Positions 34,243-45,336 of a stretch of DNA of 64,000 nucleotides are shown piece after piece. A model generated the notes under the pieces. It was not told where the DNA came from. It searched no databases and saw nothing but the letters and a program-made list of their open reading frames with translations. The position numbers and the translations under genes were made by a program. Origin of the DNA: Tulasnella sp. 424. Lineage: Eukaryota; Basidiomycota; Agaricomycetes; Cantharellales; Tulasnellaceae. The stretch is from NCBI GenBank assembly GCA_019633425.1, contig WSUB01000146.1, forward strand, positions 1 through 64,000, written 5' to 3'. Positions within the stretch are counted from its first letter, which is position 1. Every line of letters starts with the position of its first letter.

Positions 34243-36316
34243 ATGCCACTCGACTACCAAAGCGAGACTGGCCCAAAACTCGCTTGCCGCTTCGCAATGG
34301 GCGAGTATCAAGGCAAACCCTCTTTTCTATTACATGCAGCTGGTAAAGGCTTCTACTGGTACGAACATCCAACTCTCCACCAGGCATGAATTGCTGAACT
34401 GCGTATCCATTGTCTCCGCAGGAAGAACATACCACCAGAACTCGAAGCCCTCGTGGCCATGCCTAATATGGAACACAGCTGCAAAAACTTTTCATTAGGT
34501 CCTAACGGCCTATTCTGGTATACCTATCGATCAGTGAAAGACGTATACGAGCAAAGTGAGTTTATTACGGATGATTCCCTTTCCACTTGTTCCAAGATAG
34601 CACCGCCACAACACGATTGCGCGCGCTCACCCACGTCCACATTCCGCTTTTTTACGCAACAGAGGGCTCAACTTCCCCAAACCTCTGGTCCACCCTCAAC
34701 GAAGATTGGAAAGGCGGTTGCCCAATTCGCTTATCACTGGGACCCCAAGGGTTCTGGTGGGGTGAAAAAGAATGGATCGAAAACCCAACAACCAAAAACC
34801 ACTTGGTTCAAGCGTTCGGAGTTCAACCCCAGACGCTCGTCAACGAGTCCAAGCAGAAGTACCCTGGTATAAGAAGCTTTGAAATCGACTTTGTCACGAT
34901 CGGTGTGAAAGGCGCTTGGGTGATGGGCACGACCACTGGAGATCCGTGTTGGGGTGGAATTACGGAGCAGCTGGAGAGGACGTTGAAGAGGGAGATGGCC
35001 GCTGGTCATAGAGTCAAGGTACCCGCTTTGGGATGTCAGTCTTGCTTCAAGCCAGACACGCTGACTGTTCCGGGGCTGGGTTTAGAACGTCGTCCTCTGT
35101 CCAGCACGGCACGACATCTACTGGATCGAGTACAGCGACGGGACCGTCGATTACTTCTTACCAGTCGACTGGGACATTCACAAGATCGCCACGTACGTCA
35201 AGAGTAAGTCAAAGCGCCCACGGGATCATCACTTCCTTCGACCCCAGAAACTCAAAACGCTGACCTGTTGACGAACGTTTGTCGTAACCAGCCCACGTCA
35301 ACACCGTCGAAGAAATCTGGAAACCATGGGACATCCCAAAACCATCCGTCACAGGAACGACCCAACTTCGACAAGTCAAACAAAATGGAGATGCATGGAA
35401 GTTTGGTAACTAAAACGCTCACCGTCACTCGCTGGAGGGGTGGAAAGCTGATCTCCGTTTTGGCTTGGGGCGCAGTGGAAAAACTCTTCACCGACGGTTG
35501 GAGGCACCCGCATAAGAAACCCAACCCCAAGATTTGGTTCATGTTCGAAGTCGTTTGGTCTGTCCAATTGCACACGAGCTTCGTTAGCTACCTGTACGTC
35601 CCCTCCTCCACTTCGCACTGTCCGCTTCCACTCATCCTCCATCTTTTGCCCCAAAATCAGAGACCGGATCGAAAACAAAGGCAAATTCACCGTCCGCCAA
35701 CAAATCAAAGGAAACCAAGCGTACGGCTGGCACGGCACCAGACGACGATGCGCCATCGGAGACGACCTCAACAAGCTCAACCAGTTCTGCACCGACCCCG
35801 CTTGCGCCACTTGCGTCATTTTAACTAGATCGTTCGACGCCAATTTCGCTGGGAAAGCGCCCGGAAGGGCGTTTTTGCGGTTCGGAAGGGCGATTTACAC
35901 GAGCACTGTTTCTTCAAAGTACGGTCGATGTTCCTCCTTTTCGAAGGGTATTTTGAAACTGAACTTTGGAAAATTTGACCTTGCTGTAGAGCCGATGACT
36001 ATCAATCGAGCACTGGGTCGACGTACAAAAGCCTCATTCTCGCTCGAACGGTCAAAGGAACACCCGATACCAGGAAAGTAGGAGACAAGAAGCTCGTAGC
36101 GCCGAACCCCGGATTTGATTGCGTACGCTCAATTTTTTTCTTCCCTTTCCGATTCAATTGCTCCCATTTTAGTTATATATCTCCCAAAAATTGCTCGCCT
36201 GACTAACGAGAATACAACAGGTCGAAGGGCAAGTGGGACAAGAACTCAATTACGACGAATGCTGCTTCTACCATAACGACGCCGTCCGACCGGCTTTCTT
36301 GATACTCTACAAGTGA
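34243..36316 (+). CDS. PARP-type ADP-ribosyltransferase with novel N-terminal half
   Basis: Transfers ADP-ribose from NAD+; target unknown. Nine exons assembled by hand (34243-34358, 34422-34555, 34597-35018, 35086-35203, 35292-35405, 35476-35593, 35661-35918, 35990-36122, 36221-36316) stay in frame throughout and give 502 residues, stop TGA 36314-36316. The C-terminal part (about 300-502) is a PARP catalytic domain of a basidiomycete type: FTDGWRHPHKKPNPKIW, then AYGWHGTRRRCAIG with the NAD-binding His at about 365, RFGRAIYTSTVSSKADDY with Tyr at about 420, YKSLILARTVKG, and ELNYDECCFYHNDAVRPAFL with Glu at about 484. The H-Y-E triad is complete, so polymer formation is possible, although fungal relatives are mostly untested. 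Four cysteines (about 371, 384, 389, 392; FCTDPACATC) could bind zinc. The first 300 residues (SLGPNGLFWYTYRSV, SLGPQGFWWGEKEW, GVKGAWVMGTTTG) look like repeated aromatic units and match no domain I know. Confidence 0.85.
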
Positions 36317-36877
36317 CGAACTAGAATTCTTTTTCGGTTTAACGCTTTTGCTTTCATCCCCGCTTCAACGGCATCCTCTGGACCTGGATCCTCAATTCAC
36401 GGCAGTAGACAACAACCAAGCCTCGAGCCTCCCCCCCTCTCTCTTGCACCCTCACTAGCTGTCAACTCCTCCACGTCTTAAACCCTACATACCCCCCACA
36501 CCCCCACACAACCTGCTCCCTCAGTCCCCGAGATTGTTTATTCCTTTACGGCGGCCGACTCCGGGGCTGCGGGACCTCTCCTTATTCCATTTGTTTTCTC
36601 CCTCCTAGCACGAATCAATCCTTTGTTCTGTACGTCTCATTCTTTTTCAATACATCATCATCTCATCGATCGTCCGCCGAAAAAAAAGTCTCTTCGCATT
36701 GCCACTTTCTCTCAATGTACGAACGTAGAGACATTTTTTCGATTTCAACGTCTCGCGTGTAATTTTGCTCCAGCTGGGCTGTACATATCCCTACAGAATA
36801 AGGATCACCGCAGGGTTCCAAATGTCATTTAGATAAATAACCCCATGCCACGTAATAAAATCCAAGATTTCTATATA
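36317..36877. other. Convergent 3' flanks, no gene
   Basis: Lies between the 3' ends of the ART gene and the Sec2-type gene. T- and C-rich with no coding signal. 36623-36832 contains a short ORF without motifs. Confidence 0.55.
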
Positions 36878-39800
36878 TCATGAAGATGGCATCTGAATAC
36901 CCCCGACTCGAGCCCAGAACATCTCCAACTTCAATCGCGTCAACTCTTTCCAGACGCGGTCCTCCCACGTACGATCAGTGACGACTACCCGATCATCCTC
37001 CTCCACAACCTTGGCGTCCGCATCTCCATCCACCTGCTTCGAGGGGACAGGCGGAGCGTCATGCTCTCGAGGTGGCAGCGCTGGAGGTACGACAGGTTTC
37101 TCTTGCTCTAGAGGTGGCAGCGCTGGGGGCACGACAGGCTTCTCTTCCGTTGCCTTCTCTTCCGTGGCCTTTTCTTCCGTGGCCTTCTCTTCCGTGGCCT
37201 TCTCATCAGCGGGAGAGGTTGTCAATGGACTTATTTCAGCCGGAGCGATGGAGAGAGACGACCGCTTGATGGTCCTCAAAGGAGATACAGGCCTTGGGGA
37301 CGGGGATGCTGGTCGCTCATTCGACGGCGTACCGGGCCGGGACAACGGTTTCCCGTCCATGGAGGTCCTCTTCAGCGACGCCCTCACCTCCGCTAGGTTT
37401 GGCGGAGCAACATCGGCCATCATCTGCGTGAGGCTATTCCTCCTTTCCTTGTCAGCAAACGAGTCCTTCTCCTTCCCAAGGATCAATACGCTCGTCCTTG
37501 GACTACGATTGGGCACGACTTTGCGGGTTGCTGCTCGTCTTGGCAAAGGTGGTGGCGCGGATGGGGACGCTGGAGTCGCACCTGGGGTACTGGTCGGCGA
37601 CGGAAGCTGCGTAGGCTCTCTCTTGGGCGTGGTCGGTGCTGAAGGCGGCAAATTAGTGGATGAAGGTGTCCCCGGGCGCCTGAGGGGGCTTGATGAACGT
37701 GGAGGCCTGGCCGGCGTTGCGGGTGCGGTGGGCGTTGTCGCGTTTTCATCCTTCACGGGCTCGTCCGGCTTCTTTTCCGGGAGAGGAGTTGGTTCTTCGT
37801 TCAATACCAGAGCTTTATCCCCTGTGGCCGGTTGAGCGGCCGCACCTGTCAACGGATTGGACTTCTCCATGCTCGTCCTAGGGGTTACGAACCCCTCGTC
37901 CTCCTCCTTTTCAACAGGACTGGAATTGGCTAAGGGGATTGGCTCTTTCGCTGGAGATGCTGACAGGTTCGGACGAGCTGTATTCCTCGGAGGTGGAGCT
38001 GGGGGAGGAGGGAGTCGTCTTGGTGGCGGAGTTGGTGCTGTGGGTGAGTTTAGGGTCGCTGGAGGTGGTGCTGTGGTAGCTGTATCGTTCGCCGCCGGAG
38101 GTGGTGTTGCGGTCGGGGTGACGATTGCTGCGGGGGCGGTTTGGTGCCGAGCCATATTGGAAGTGGCCGGCGTGTTGTTGCTCGCAGCCTGTTGCTGCCC
38201 ACTACTGACATCCATTCCCAATGCACCCAGTCCCTTGCCAAAAAGACCGCCCATCGTCATCCCGCTTTTCCTCCGTGGAGGGACAGGAGGGAGCGTGAAT
38301 CCAGCAATCGTGGTAGAATGAGACACGGTCGACGAGCTACCATTCGCCGCCACCGACGCTTGAGCTTGTACCTCCTCCTCCCAGACCTTGTCGATGACGC
38401 TCGTACGGACAAATCGCCATAGCTCGCATGTCGCCCTCAGCCTGGTCAGGCACCAACCAGAGGAGCAAAGCGCGTAGGGCTGACTCTTCTGCGGTGCGGG
38501 CAGTGAAAGTCGGAAGACGTAAATGACGATGGATGGGGTGGATGGGGATGGAGGCATCGTCGCCGAGCGGGAATTAGGGGCTGACGAAGTTGAAGAAAGA
38601 GACGACCGCAGGAAACGTGACGTTGAAGCCCATACGGCAGCGGTATTCTGTAGAGATGGCCGCATGGAAGTTGTGGAAGGATGTGAAGGCGGCGGAGCAG
38701 TAGTCTCGGTGAAGTGAAGAACGTGTTTACCGCACAGCGCGCAAGCCACTTCGGTAGGCTGCATCCCAGCTAAGGAGTGTGTTGCCAATTCAACCATCAG
38801 CTGTCCAGACTGCATTGGCTCGACAGTAAGCTGTCCCTGTTGGACTGCGCCCGCGATGTTTCGACGCGTCAGCCAGTTTAGCGAAGGAGCGAGGTCGAGA
38901 CGCAAGGTCGGATCCCTACAATTTAGAAGCTATTGAGCGAGAGCTAGCGGCAGTGATTGTCAATACAATTATCACTTACGAATCCTCAGCGATAAGACGC
39001 GCCAAAAACGGTAAGGAGATAATGGATGAGAGAGGAGGAGGGTGTTGCGCCGCTGGACGGAGGGAGCGCAAGTGGGTCAAGAACAAGATGAACTCTTCGT
39101 ACGGCGCGTGCCCCTTGATGAGTTTCGGTATCGCCAGTAGCCCGGCTTGCGATCCGGAGCTAATGAGACTGGTGGTCCGTCGACGTTCTCCAGCACCAGA
39201 TTTCGAAACCAGCCCCCGCAACTCTTCCGCCTCCTGTTCGGCTTTCTCTCGGGCCTCGGTCAAGGACTGCATCTGAGACTGCATGAGTGCGACCGCTTCT
39301 TCGGCACCTTTCATCGCGGTCTCGGCTGATGCGGCCTTCTTCTCGCTCTGGGCTCGGGCGAACCGAGCCTCGGCGACCATGGTATTCGCTTGATTGAAGA
39401 GCGACGCACTGAGGTCGTCCAAATCCTGAGTAACCAATCCCCTAGTCAGTCTCTTTCAGACTATAGCATGCAGAGAATCGGGAACCTTTTCTATTTCGTG
39501 CTTAGCGTTCTCCGCGAGTCCTCTTTGGGCAGACTCTTCGCTAACTTTTTCCATGAGACGCGAAAGCTCCTGAGTAACGTGCGCCTTCTCGACGAGCAAA
39601 CCGGTATCCAGCGCGGAGAGATGCTCCATACGTTCCATTTCCAGCTGGGCGACTCGGAGGTTCGCATTGCGTAGAGCAGCCTGGGTGAGGTGATCGGCGT
39701 CCTCGAGGTCGGAAACCCTGTCGTAGCTCTGGACGAGCTTCGAATTAAGCTGGGTGACCTAATTGCGATGTAAATGTTAGCACAGCAGCCACGAAAGAAA

Positions 39801-40072
39801 GGCCAACGTCGAGCACGACCAAACCGTACCTGGCCGAAGAGTTCGTTGTTTTGCGCGCGAAGGCTCTCGATGATTTGCGTGTATGGGTTGTCTTCATCGC
39901 CTAGGGCTGAGTAACGGGAGGTTGGGGACGTTGCCCGCGGAGCAGAAACCATGGATTCTGCTTTTGGTTTCTCCGCGGCTTTGCCATTTGGTTCAGCGGT
40001 AGTGGCCGCCTCTGGCACTCCGTTGGGTACGGATGGAGCGTTCTGGTCGTCGGTGGGTATTGGCGAGGTCAT
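36878..40072 (-). CDS. Sec2/Rabin3-type Rab guanine nucleotide exchange factor
   Basis: Sec2-family proteins exchange GDP for GTP on Sec4/Rab8-type GTPases in polarised exocytosis through a long parallel coiled coil. ATG 40070-40072 (MTSPIPTDDQNAP). The N-terminal third contains DNPYTQIIESLRAQNNELFG, QLNSKLVQSYDRVSDLEDAD, GLLVEKAHVTQELSRLMEKV and DLDDLSASLFNQANTMVAEA, the continuous heptad pattern and wording of the Sec2 GEF domain, split by three introns (39836-39761, about 39490-39438, 38975-38906). A globular segment (FILFLTHLRSLRPAAQHPPP, RLDLAPSLNWLTRRNIAG, VACALCGKHVLHF) and LWRFVRTSVIDKVWEEEVQ follow, as in larger fungal homologues. The C-terminal half is Pro/Ser/Thr-rich, probably disordered, with a short tandem repeat, and ends VGGIQMPSS at 36878. 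About 1,000 residues. No lesion. Confidence 0.85.
37138..37206 (-). repeat. 15-bp tandem repeat (ATEEK) in the Sec2-type gene
   Basis: About four units of the codon block for Ala-Thr-Glu-Glu-Lys stand in tandem, followed by two larger copies of EKPVVPPALPP. The repeat lies in the disordered C-terminal region and is likely length-variable. Confidence 0.7.
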
Positions 40073-40393
40073 CGCGGGAGCAACGGGTGGGTGGTCTGAA
40101 CCCCAATGCGAGAAGAGCAATTACACGTAAACACCCCATCGGGCCGAGAACCAGAAGCGCGTTTCATGACGCCAAGATGCTGTCAAGAAGTCTTCAATAT
40201 ATCAATATATTTTCTATCAAACCCGTAATATTAATCCATTATGGAACCGACGAAATAAAAGACGAGCCCTATTTGAACAGCATCCAATGCCTGTGCATAC
40301 TAAGGGTATCCGGGGCCGCATGTAGAGAGTGACGCGCTGACCCCATGCGCGTTGTTGTTAGAGCCATATTTATGGTTGCGGAGTGAGCAGGTT
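40073..40393. other. Promoter of Sec2-type gene and 3' flank of NADAR gene
   Basis: The two genes are co-directional on the minus strand. 40180-40260 is AT-rich. No coding signal. Confidence 0.5.
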
Positions 40394-41670
40394 TCAACGC
40401 CTCTTGTATCTTTCTCTGAGGCTCATTAAGGCGTAGCCGAGATGGTTTAGGCCTTTGCCGTCAGCGCCGTTGCCCCAGAATGCGTCCTTGTCCCTTGCGT
40501 CCTAGAGATGCAATAACAGCATTTAGTTCAGTTGTCCGAGAATGAAGTAGCGCCATAAAGAAGATTGATCTACCTCCACTAGTTTTGCATCTCCCGTCTT
40601 GAGAAGCTCTGACATCAGCTTGGGGTTCTGGGTAAATTTAAGCTCCAAGACCATATCCATCTTTGAAAGTTATAATCGAAGAAAAGAATCGACCTCGATG
40701 AGCATCGGGTTCTGGCTTCGAAGAGCTTTCGTGCTCACCATTTCAAGATTCACAGACCGCCAGTCGGTCCGAACTTCAGGCTCAAAGCGACGTGCTTCCA
40801 TGAATGGAATTGTAGGTCGATCACCGGCCGTCCGGATGTGCTCAGCAAGTTGCGGCCGATGCGGCAGGAACTGAAAATCCGACGTTCGTCAATTCAAAGT
40901 CGGCGTGGAGCAGGCGTGCCACTTACCTTGAGTGCTTGGAACAGGTGTTCACTGGTCGGATATTTCTTCCCTTCATACTCCACAGTGTACGGAGCAAAAT
41001 TGGTAAAGTTGTAGTAGTCTTTGCCCTTTTCGTAGAAATATATGGTCTTCTGCGGTTTAGCAGGTTCGCCTCCTTTCGATGGTCTCGACTTTCTTAGATG
41101 CTGAGTGAAAATATTGGGATCGGGTGCTTGATTACGAGACATGCTCTGAGTACGTCGTCTAGGAGTAGGGGTGGGTTGGGGTGGTGGTTGCTGGTAGGTC
41201 CTTGAGCCGCCTGGCGAAGGAAAAGGCACGGGGGTGGCGCCTGGTGGGATGAATGGCTGTGGAGTCGTGCTGCGGGAAGAGCTGCTGCGGCTCGTCGCTT
41301 GTGCTTTAGTGTGCAACTCGGTATTAGTTTTAGCGAGCACTTCTATGGAACGTTCTGCTTACGCTGAGCCGTCGTCGTATCGACATAATACATGTGAGAG
41401 GCTTTAGGAGGCTCGGGCGCTTTCGGCGTACGATGTGAACCTTGGTTATCAAACATTCAGACCATATGAAGAACCCAATCAAAGAGCATTTGTACCACTT
41501 CTCATCCGTTCTTTTGCTTGTTCAAAGGAATCTTGGTAGTCCCGTGCATATCTATTGAGATCGGTGTCGGACCCGGCCGCCTTCCGATTTCCGTAGGGTG
41601 ACTTGCCGCTCCTGCTGCTGCTGCTGCTGCTGCTCGGTTTGGCAAAGAACGTATTGATAAAGCCGTTCAT
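40394..41670 (-). CDS. NADAR-domain (YbiA/DUF1768-like) protein
   Basis: NADAR proteins are N-glycosidase-like enzymes that act on NAD/ADP-ribose-related substrates; some remove ADP-ribose from guanine bases. ATG 41668-41670 gives MNGFINTFFAKP, then a polyserine run. Exons (donors GTACAA, GTAAGC) lead through a disordered Ser/Pro-rich linker to the domain: TIYFYEKGKDYYNFTNFAPY, EGKKYPTSEHLFQALK (GTAAGT donor), FLPHRPQLAEHIRTAG, ARRFEPEVRTDWRSVNLEM, MVLELKFTQNPKLMSELLKT, then KDAFWGNGADGKGLNHLGYA, stop TGA 40394-40396. The conserved S-N-F-like opening (here TNFAPY), YPTSEHxFQA, Trp of DWR and FWGNG..GKGxNxLG blocks are all present, so the enzyme should be active. The splice between 41363 and about 41303 is my best guess. 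The ART gene lies 4 kb away with only the Sec2-type gene between. Confidence 0.85.
41609..41634 (-). repeat. CTG/CAG microsatellite coding polyserine
   Basis: About eight trinucleotide units near the start of the NADAR gene code for a run of serines in AKPSSSSSSSRSGK. Likely length-polymorphic. Confidence 0.75.
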
Positions 41671-43171
41671 TACGAAGAGATGGAGGGAAGAAGCGAGATT
41701 TGCTTTTGGGTGGTGAGATGTGCGGGTGTTGGGCTCGAAGTGATCAGAATCAAAGTCTCCGCTTCCTCCGGGTCGATCATTTCTGGACAAGTGTGAACAA
41801 GAGGGACAACTTTAACCAAAGCTGGGAAAGTTTCGGAATCAGATACGCTATCAATTTTATCTTCCGTGTCCATGGTTACAGCGAAGCACCGCCGGAATGA
41901 CTCAAGATCTCGACTTAGAGCTTGGCATCGTGGGTAGTAGCCAACGCGACCGAAGCGATGATCCCCCTGGGCGCTGCGTATAGTGAGCAAATAATTAATT
42001 GTGAGCGCATCACCACCCCATGGCCATCAGGTGGCTTCACATGGGTTGGCTGATGATAAGTGCGTCCTCCGGCAAGCCCAGTATTATCGAAGAGAGTACT
42101 TAAGGCTCAACGTTATGTAAGCGGTCTTAAACGGAAATGTATTCAACCACCTATCACCATGAATTTAATGCATATCAGAGAAGAATAAGTCGGCTAGAGA
42201 CCACGAGATAAGTAAGACGGACGTCGGGCTTCTTACCTGCGAGAATAGTATAGGCAGCAGGGTATACGGGGGTGACCAGAGAATAACCTACCCTTCGAGA
42301 CCAAAGGACTGTGTGCCTGGTCAACGCCGTCGCCCCATATATCGAGTTCAGGAAGTGTGCGTTGGCTCGGGAACATGGTATTAGAACTGACTGGCGCGAT
42401 AAATAACCAAGCTTGAGGACGGGCAGCAATACTTTAGCCTGATCATGGGTGGTTGGATTCCGTCGGAAATTCGGCAATTTCTCTGGGGACGATTGGCGCG
42501 AAAGATTGGCCGGATGATCGAGCATTTCCCCCAAGCCGAAGGGCAAGCAGCGAGGGCCCGAATTGTTGATCTAGTGACGGGATGGTTAGGCTCATCTGCC
42601 CAGGCGAAATAACTTAAACGATGAAAACGTACCATCAGTCGACTACTCACGAACTTGGTATCTCAAAGATTTTCTCATGCTGCATGGTGAGCTGGAACAC
42701 TTGCTTTGGGGGTTGTTGTTATTGCAACAAGATAAGACACTGGCTGGCAGAACAAGATGAGCGGATGGGCGAACGAGAATTGAGCCTTCTGACTCACAGA
42801 TTCGTGGATAGTGAAGGTCCTGTAACTAAAGCGAGATTTGGCGATAAAAATCAAATATCTGTGCACGAGGCTACATGCAAGAGGGAGAAATCAGACAAGT
42901 GCTACGAGGAAGAAGTGGGGCTAACCCACCTCCTTAGGCCTGACGTTGGACGAAAACACTCGGTCACGCAAATGCCAGTCGTAAGTTGGATAGATGGAGT
43001 CTAATTGTGATTGAGGTGTACCAGGCGTAACCAGAAAGTAGAACGAGACACAAAGCTGGTTTAAAACATACATTGTCAGCCATTACAGTTCCATAACCCA
43101 GAAAGCTATAGAACCCACCAATGATGGAACGAGAATGTCCTTAGAGTACAACGCAGGAATAAATAATACCG
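41671..43171. other. 1.5-kb region without a supported gene
   Basis: ORFs of 60-130 codons occur on both strands (for example 42175-42546 minus and 42621-43004 plus), but none shows a family motif, intron signals or a paralogue here. It probably contains the promoter of the NADAR gene (right up to about 42000) and the 3' flank of the ALYREF gene. Confidence 0.45.
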
Positions 43172-44241
43172 TTATGCCGCCATATCGACGTCCTCTGCAG
43201 TCTTGTTATATGCATCCAATTCTTTGTCGAGGTCCTCGGCCGTCTTGGGCTTCTGGCGACGAGGAGCGCTTTGTCTTGAGCCAACGCCGCGCTCGGAGCG
43301 AGTGCGACCATTAGCGGGACGTTCGCGTCGAGATGACCCAGCGCCATCAGTCTTGGAACTGAGCATCGCAAGTTCATGTCAGTTAGGTCGTCAAGCACAC
43401 GCCGCCCATGTCACGGGGCTTACGTGGTCGCTTTGCTGTCGTCTTTTCCACCGTCCTTATCGCCTAAACGGTTGAGGAGACTCTCTTTGGCGATCCGGTT
43501 GAGCAACGATCCTCCACGACCTCCTTTGGCCGAGCTAGTAGTACCGTTGGGTTTGTCTTTAGCGTTGCGAGGTGCGTAGTAGTGGTCTAGCTTGACGTGG
43601 ATCTCTTCGCCTGCCACGCCGAAAAGCTAATAAGCGCTCGCCCGTATTGCATCCCCACCGACGGGGTCGGAACGTACCTTTAGCCAAAACACCATCCAGT
43701 TCCTTCTGAGCTACAGCAGCATCCTCCTCGTTCTCATACGTAACGAAAGCGAAGCCCGTCGAGCGTCCACTTCGGTCATACTTATTTTGGGACAAATGGA
43801 CAAAACGCGATTGCGGACTTTCTTCAGCATTGGAGAACAGAGTGCCGTTCATCTTGATCAAACACGTACTCGGATTGCCGGGTCCCGAGCAAACGGCCCG
43901 TAAGGCTTGAAGATTTTCTATGGAGAAGTAAACGCGAAAGCAAAACGCGGCGCAAGGCAGTCAAACACCCCGGTCCAATATACAATTGACCCAGATTACT
44001 GACCGCCAACTCCTGTTCAGTGATTTCGTAGTGAAGCCCGCTGACGACGAGCTTTGAGAGAGGGGCGGAAGAAGTTGAAGCAGCTTCGCGACGGGGTCGC
44101 TGCAAACGGGAAAAACACGACGCGAAAAACCACCCAGTTCCAAAAAAACAGAGGAGCCAGTTAGCGCCATTTTGTCGATAGAGATGCTAACGGATTCGAA
44201 TTTCGTAGGACTTACGGTGTAGGGATGAGAGCGGGTCGCCA
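43172..44241 (-). CDS. ALYREF/Yra1-type mRNA export adaptor
   Basis: These nuclear TREX components bind mRNA and hand it to the export receptor. ATG 44239-44241 (MATRSHPYT, GTAAGT donor), then RPRREAASTSSAPLSKLVVS with the RRM opening KLVVSGLHYEITEQELA. The second half of the RRM is in YDRSGRSTGFAFVTYENEED (RNP1 GFAFVTY) and AQKELDGVLAKG. The C-terminal part is HVKLDHYYAPRNAKDKPNG with Gly/Arg-rich sequence, NRIAKESLLNRLGDKDGG, SRRERPANGRTRSERG and the terminal AEDLDKELDAYNKTAEDVDM, the UAP56/Sub2-binding motif of the family. Stop TAA 43172-43174. Four or five short introns. The protein of about 230 residues has the usual size and order for fungal Yra1-like proteins. Divergent from kinase B. 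Confidence 0.88.
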
Positions 44242-44675
44242 TTGGGGTTGTAGTAAGGTATACGCTAGTGAGAGAGGTGACGCGGGACAAAGTGGCGGGA
44301 GGTCGTTGCAATGCTGCCTGAGCCTTTCCGGATATACGCCGTTATCTCCGCTTGCATCACTTGCACCTGTTGACGACAAAATCCTGACCCCTCTTGTTCA
44401 CCAGCAAAACATCGATGTTCCAGCGGACTGTTAAACTCGCCTTATCTTTTTCGACCTTGTTTACGATTTAAAACCTTCGCTACTTAGCCACAAGGAAGGT
44501 CCTCATGACCTTCATCTGAAGGTTGCAACCTCGATGCAGGAGATCTCAATAAGGCAGACGACCACGATCGTAATCATTGATGGAATTTAAAGTTTCACAG
44601 GGGTAGAATTTCCTTCACGTCTAGTGTCTTTTCCCCTAATTTTGGTGCCGGGAAGCCCCAACCACAACCCGACCG

Positions 44676-44815
44676 ATTTCCGCTTATTCAAAGGAGCATC
44701 CTGGAAAGTCGTAAGTCGTAGTCTTTAAAGGTTATGAGCCTAGCCTGACTTTGAGGTTCGGTGAATGAAACTTGAGGTATTTGCCGTGGCAGGACCTTAC
44801 TAAATCAAAAGTCTA
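44676..44815 (+). pseudogene. Relic segment R, left half (partner 51093-51230)
   Basis: About 80% similar by eye to 51093-51230. Shared ordered words include CCGACCGAT, GCTTATT, GCATCCTGGAAA, CGTAGTCTTTAA, GCCTGA, ATTTGCCGTGG and AATCAAA. The right partner continues directly into a second block, whereas here similarity stops at about 44815 and resumes at 48232 on the far side of kinase B. At protein level the partner reads WHRNRKGILEKPYVVVFKG; here the frame is broken. Family not recognised. Confidence 0.55.
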
Positions 44816-45200
44816 GGCAGGTAAGCAGAAGCGGGCGACGACGACGGGTGGAGGCCAAAACTTGGTCGTTTACATCGGCAATTGCACGTTCTAGGACAGT
44901 AAGCAGGTGAAATGCAAGAGGAATGCCGGACCTCGAATTCGAACTGGAAAAGATATGAGGGTGGGGAAAGATGGAGCAATGAAACTGTCACAGACAAGTC
45001 GATCGCGAACTATTTGGCTCGCGTTTTCAAAGGCTTGCAGCGGGAACTCGCCTATTCTCGAACGCTGATTGGCCGATGACTCCTGAGCTTTTGAATGAAA
45101 AAAGCGAGGCAGGGCACGTGCCTTGCGTTGACCTCCTGTCGAAGCTCTTCTCAAGTCCGTCTCGAAAACTCGTGCCCTTAGATCCGGTGTGTGGCTCGAT

Positions 45201-45206
45201 TATATA
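45201..45206 (+). promoter_or_regulatory. Candidate TATA box of kinase B
   Basis: TATATA inside CGATTATATACC, about 130 bases upstream of the kinase B start codon and followed by a pyrimidine-rich stretch, the usual arrangement of a fungal core promoter. Confidence 0.45.
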
Positions 45207-45336
45207 CCTCCCTCCCTTCTCAATAACCACCTTTAGTTTCTTCTTCTTCCACGACACGGTCTACTCGCAATCAGGCCCTTCCAACTCCTCCAACCAGCAT
45301 TGGTCGAATCCAAGCGTTTCTGGCCGCTCTTGACTA

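Noticed and set aside
36978..38321. Long plus-strand ORFs opposite the Sec2-type gene
   Set aside because: Shadows of the Pro/Ala/Ser-rich coding strand (Gly/Ser/Val-rich output), no motif.
41343..41362. 20-nt intron in the NADAR gene
   Set aside because: Too short for a fungal spliceosomal intron. A 59-nt intron using the CTAATAC branch-like site and the later AAAG acceptor keeps the frame.
42175..43004. ORFs of 60-130 codons on both strands between the NADAR and ALYREF genes
   Set aside because: No motif or splice consistency. Treated as non-coding.
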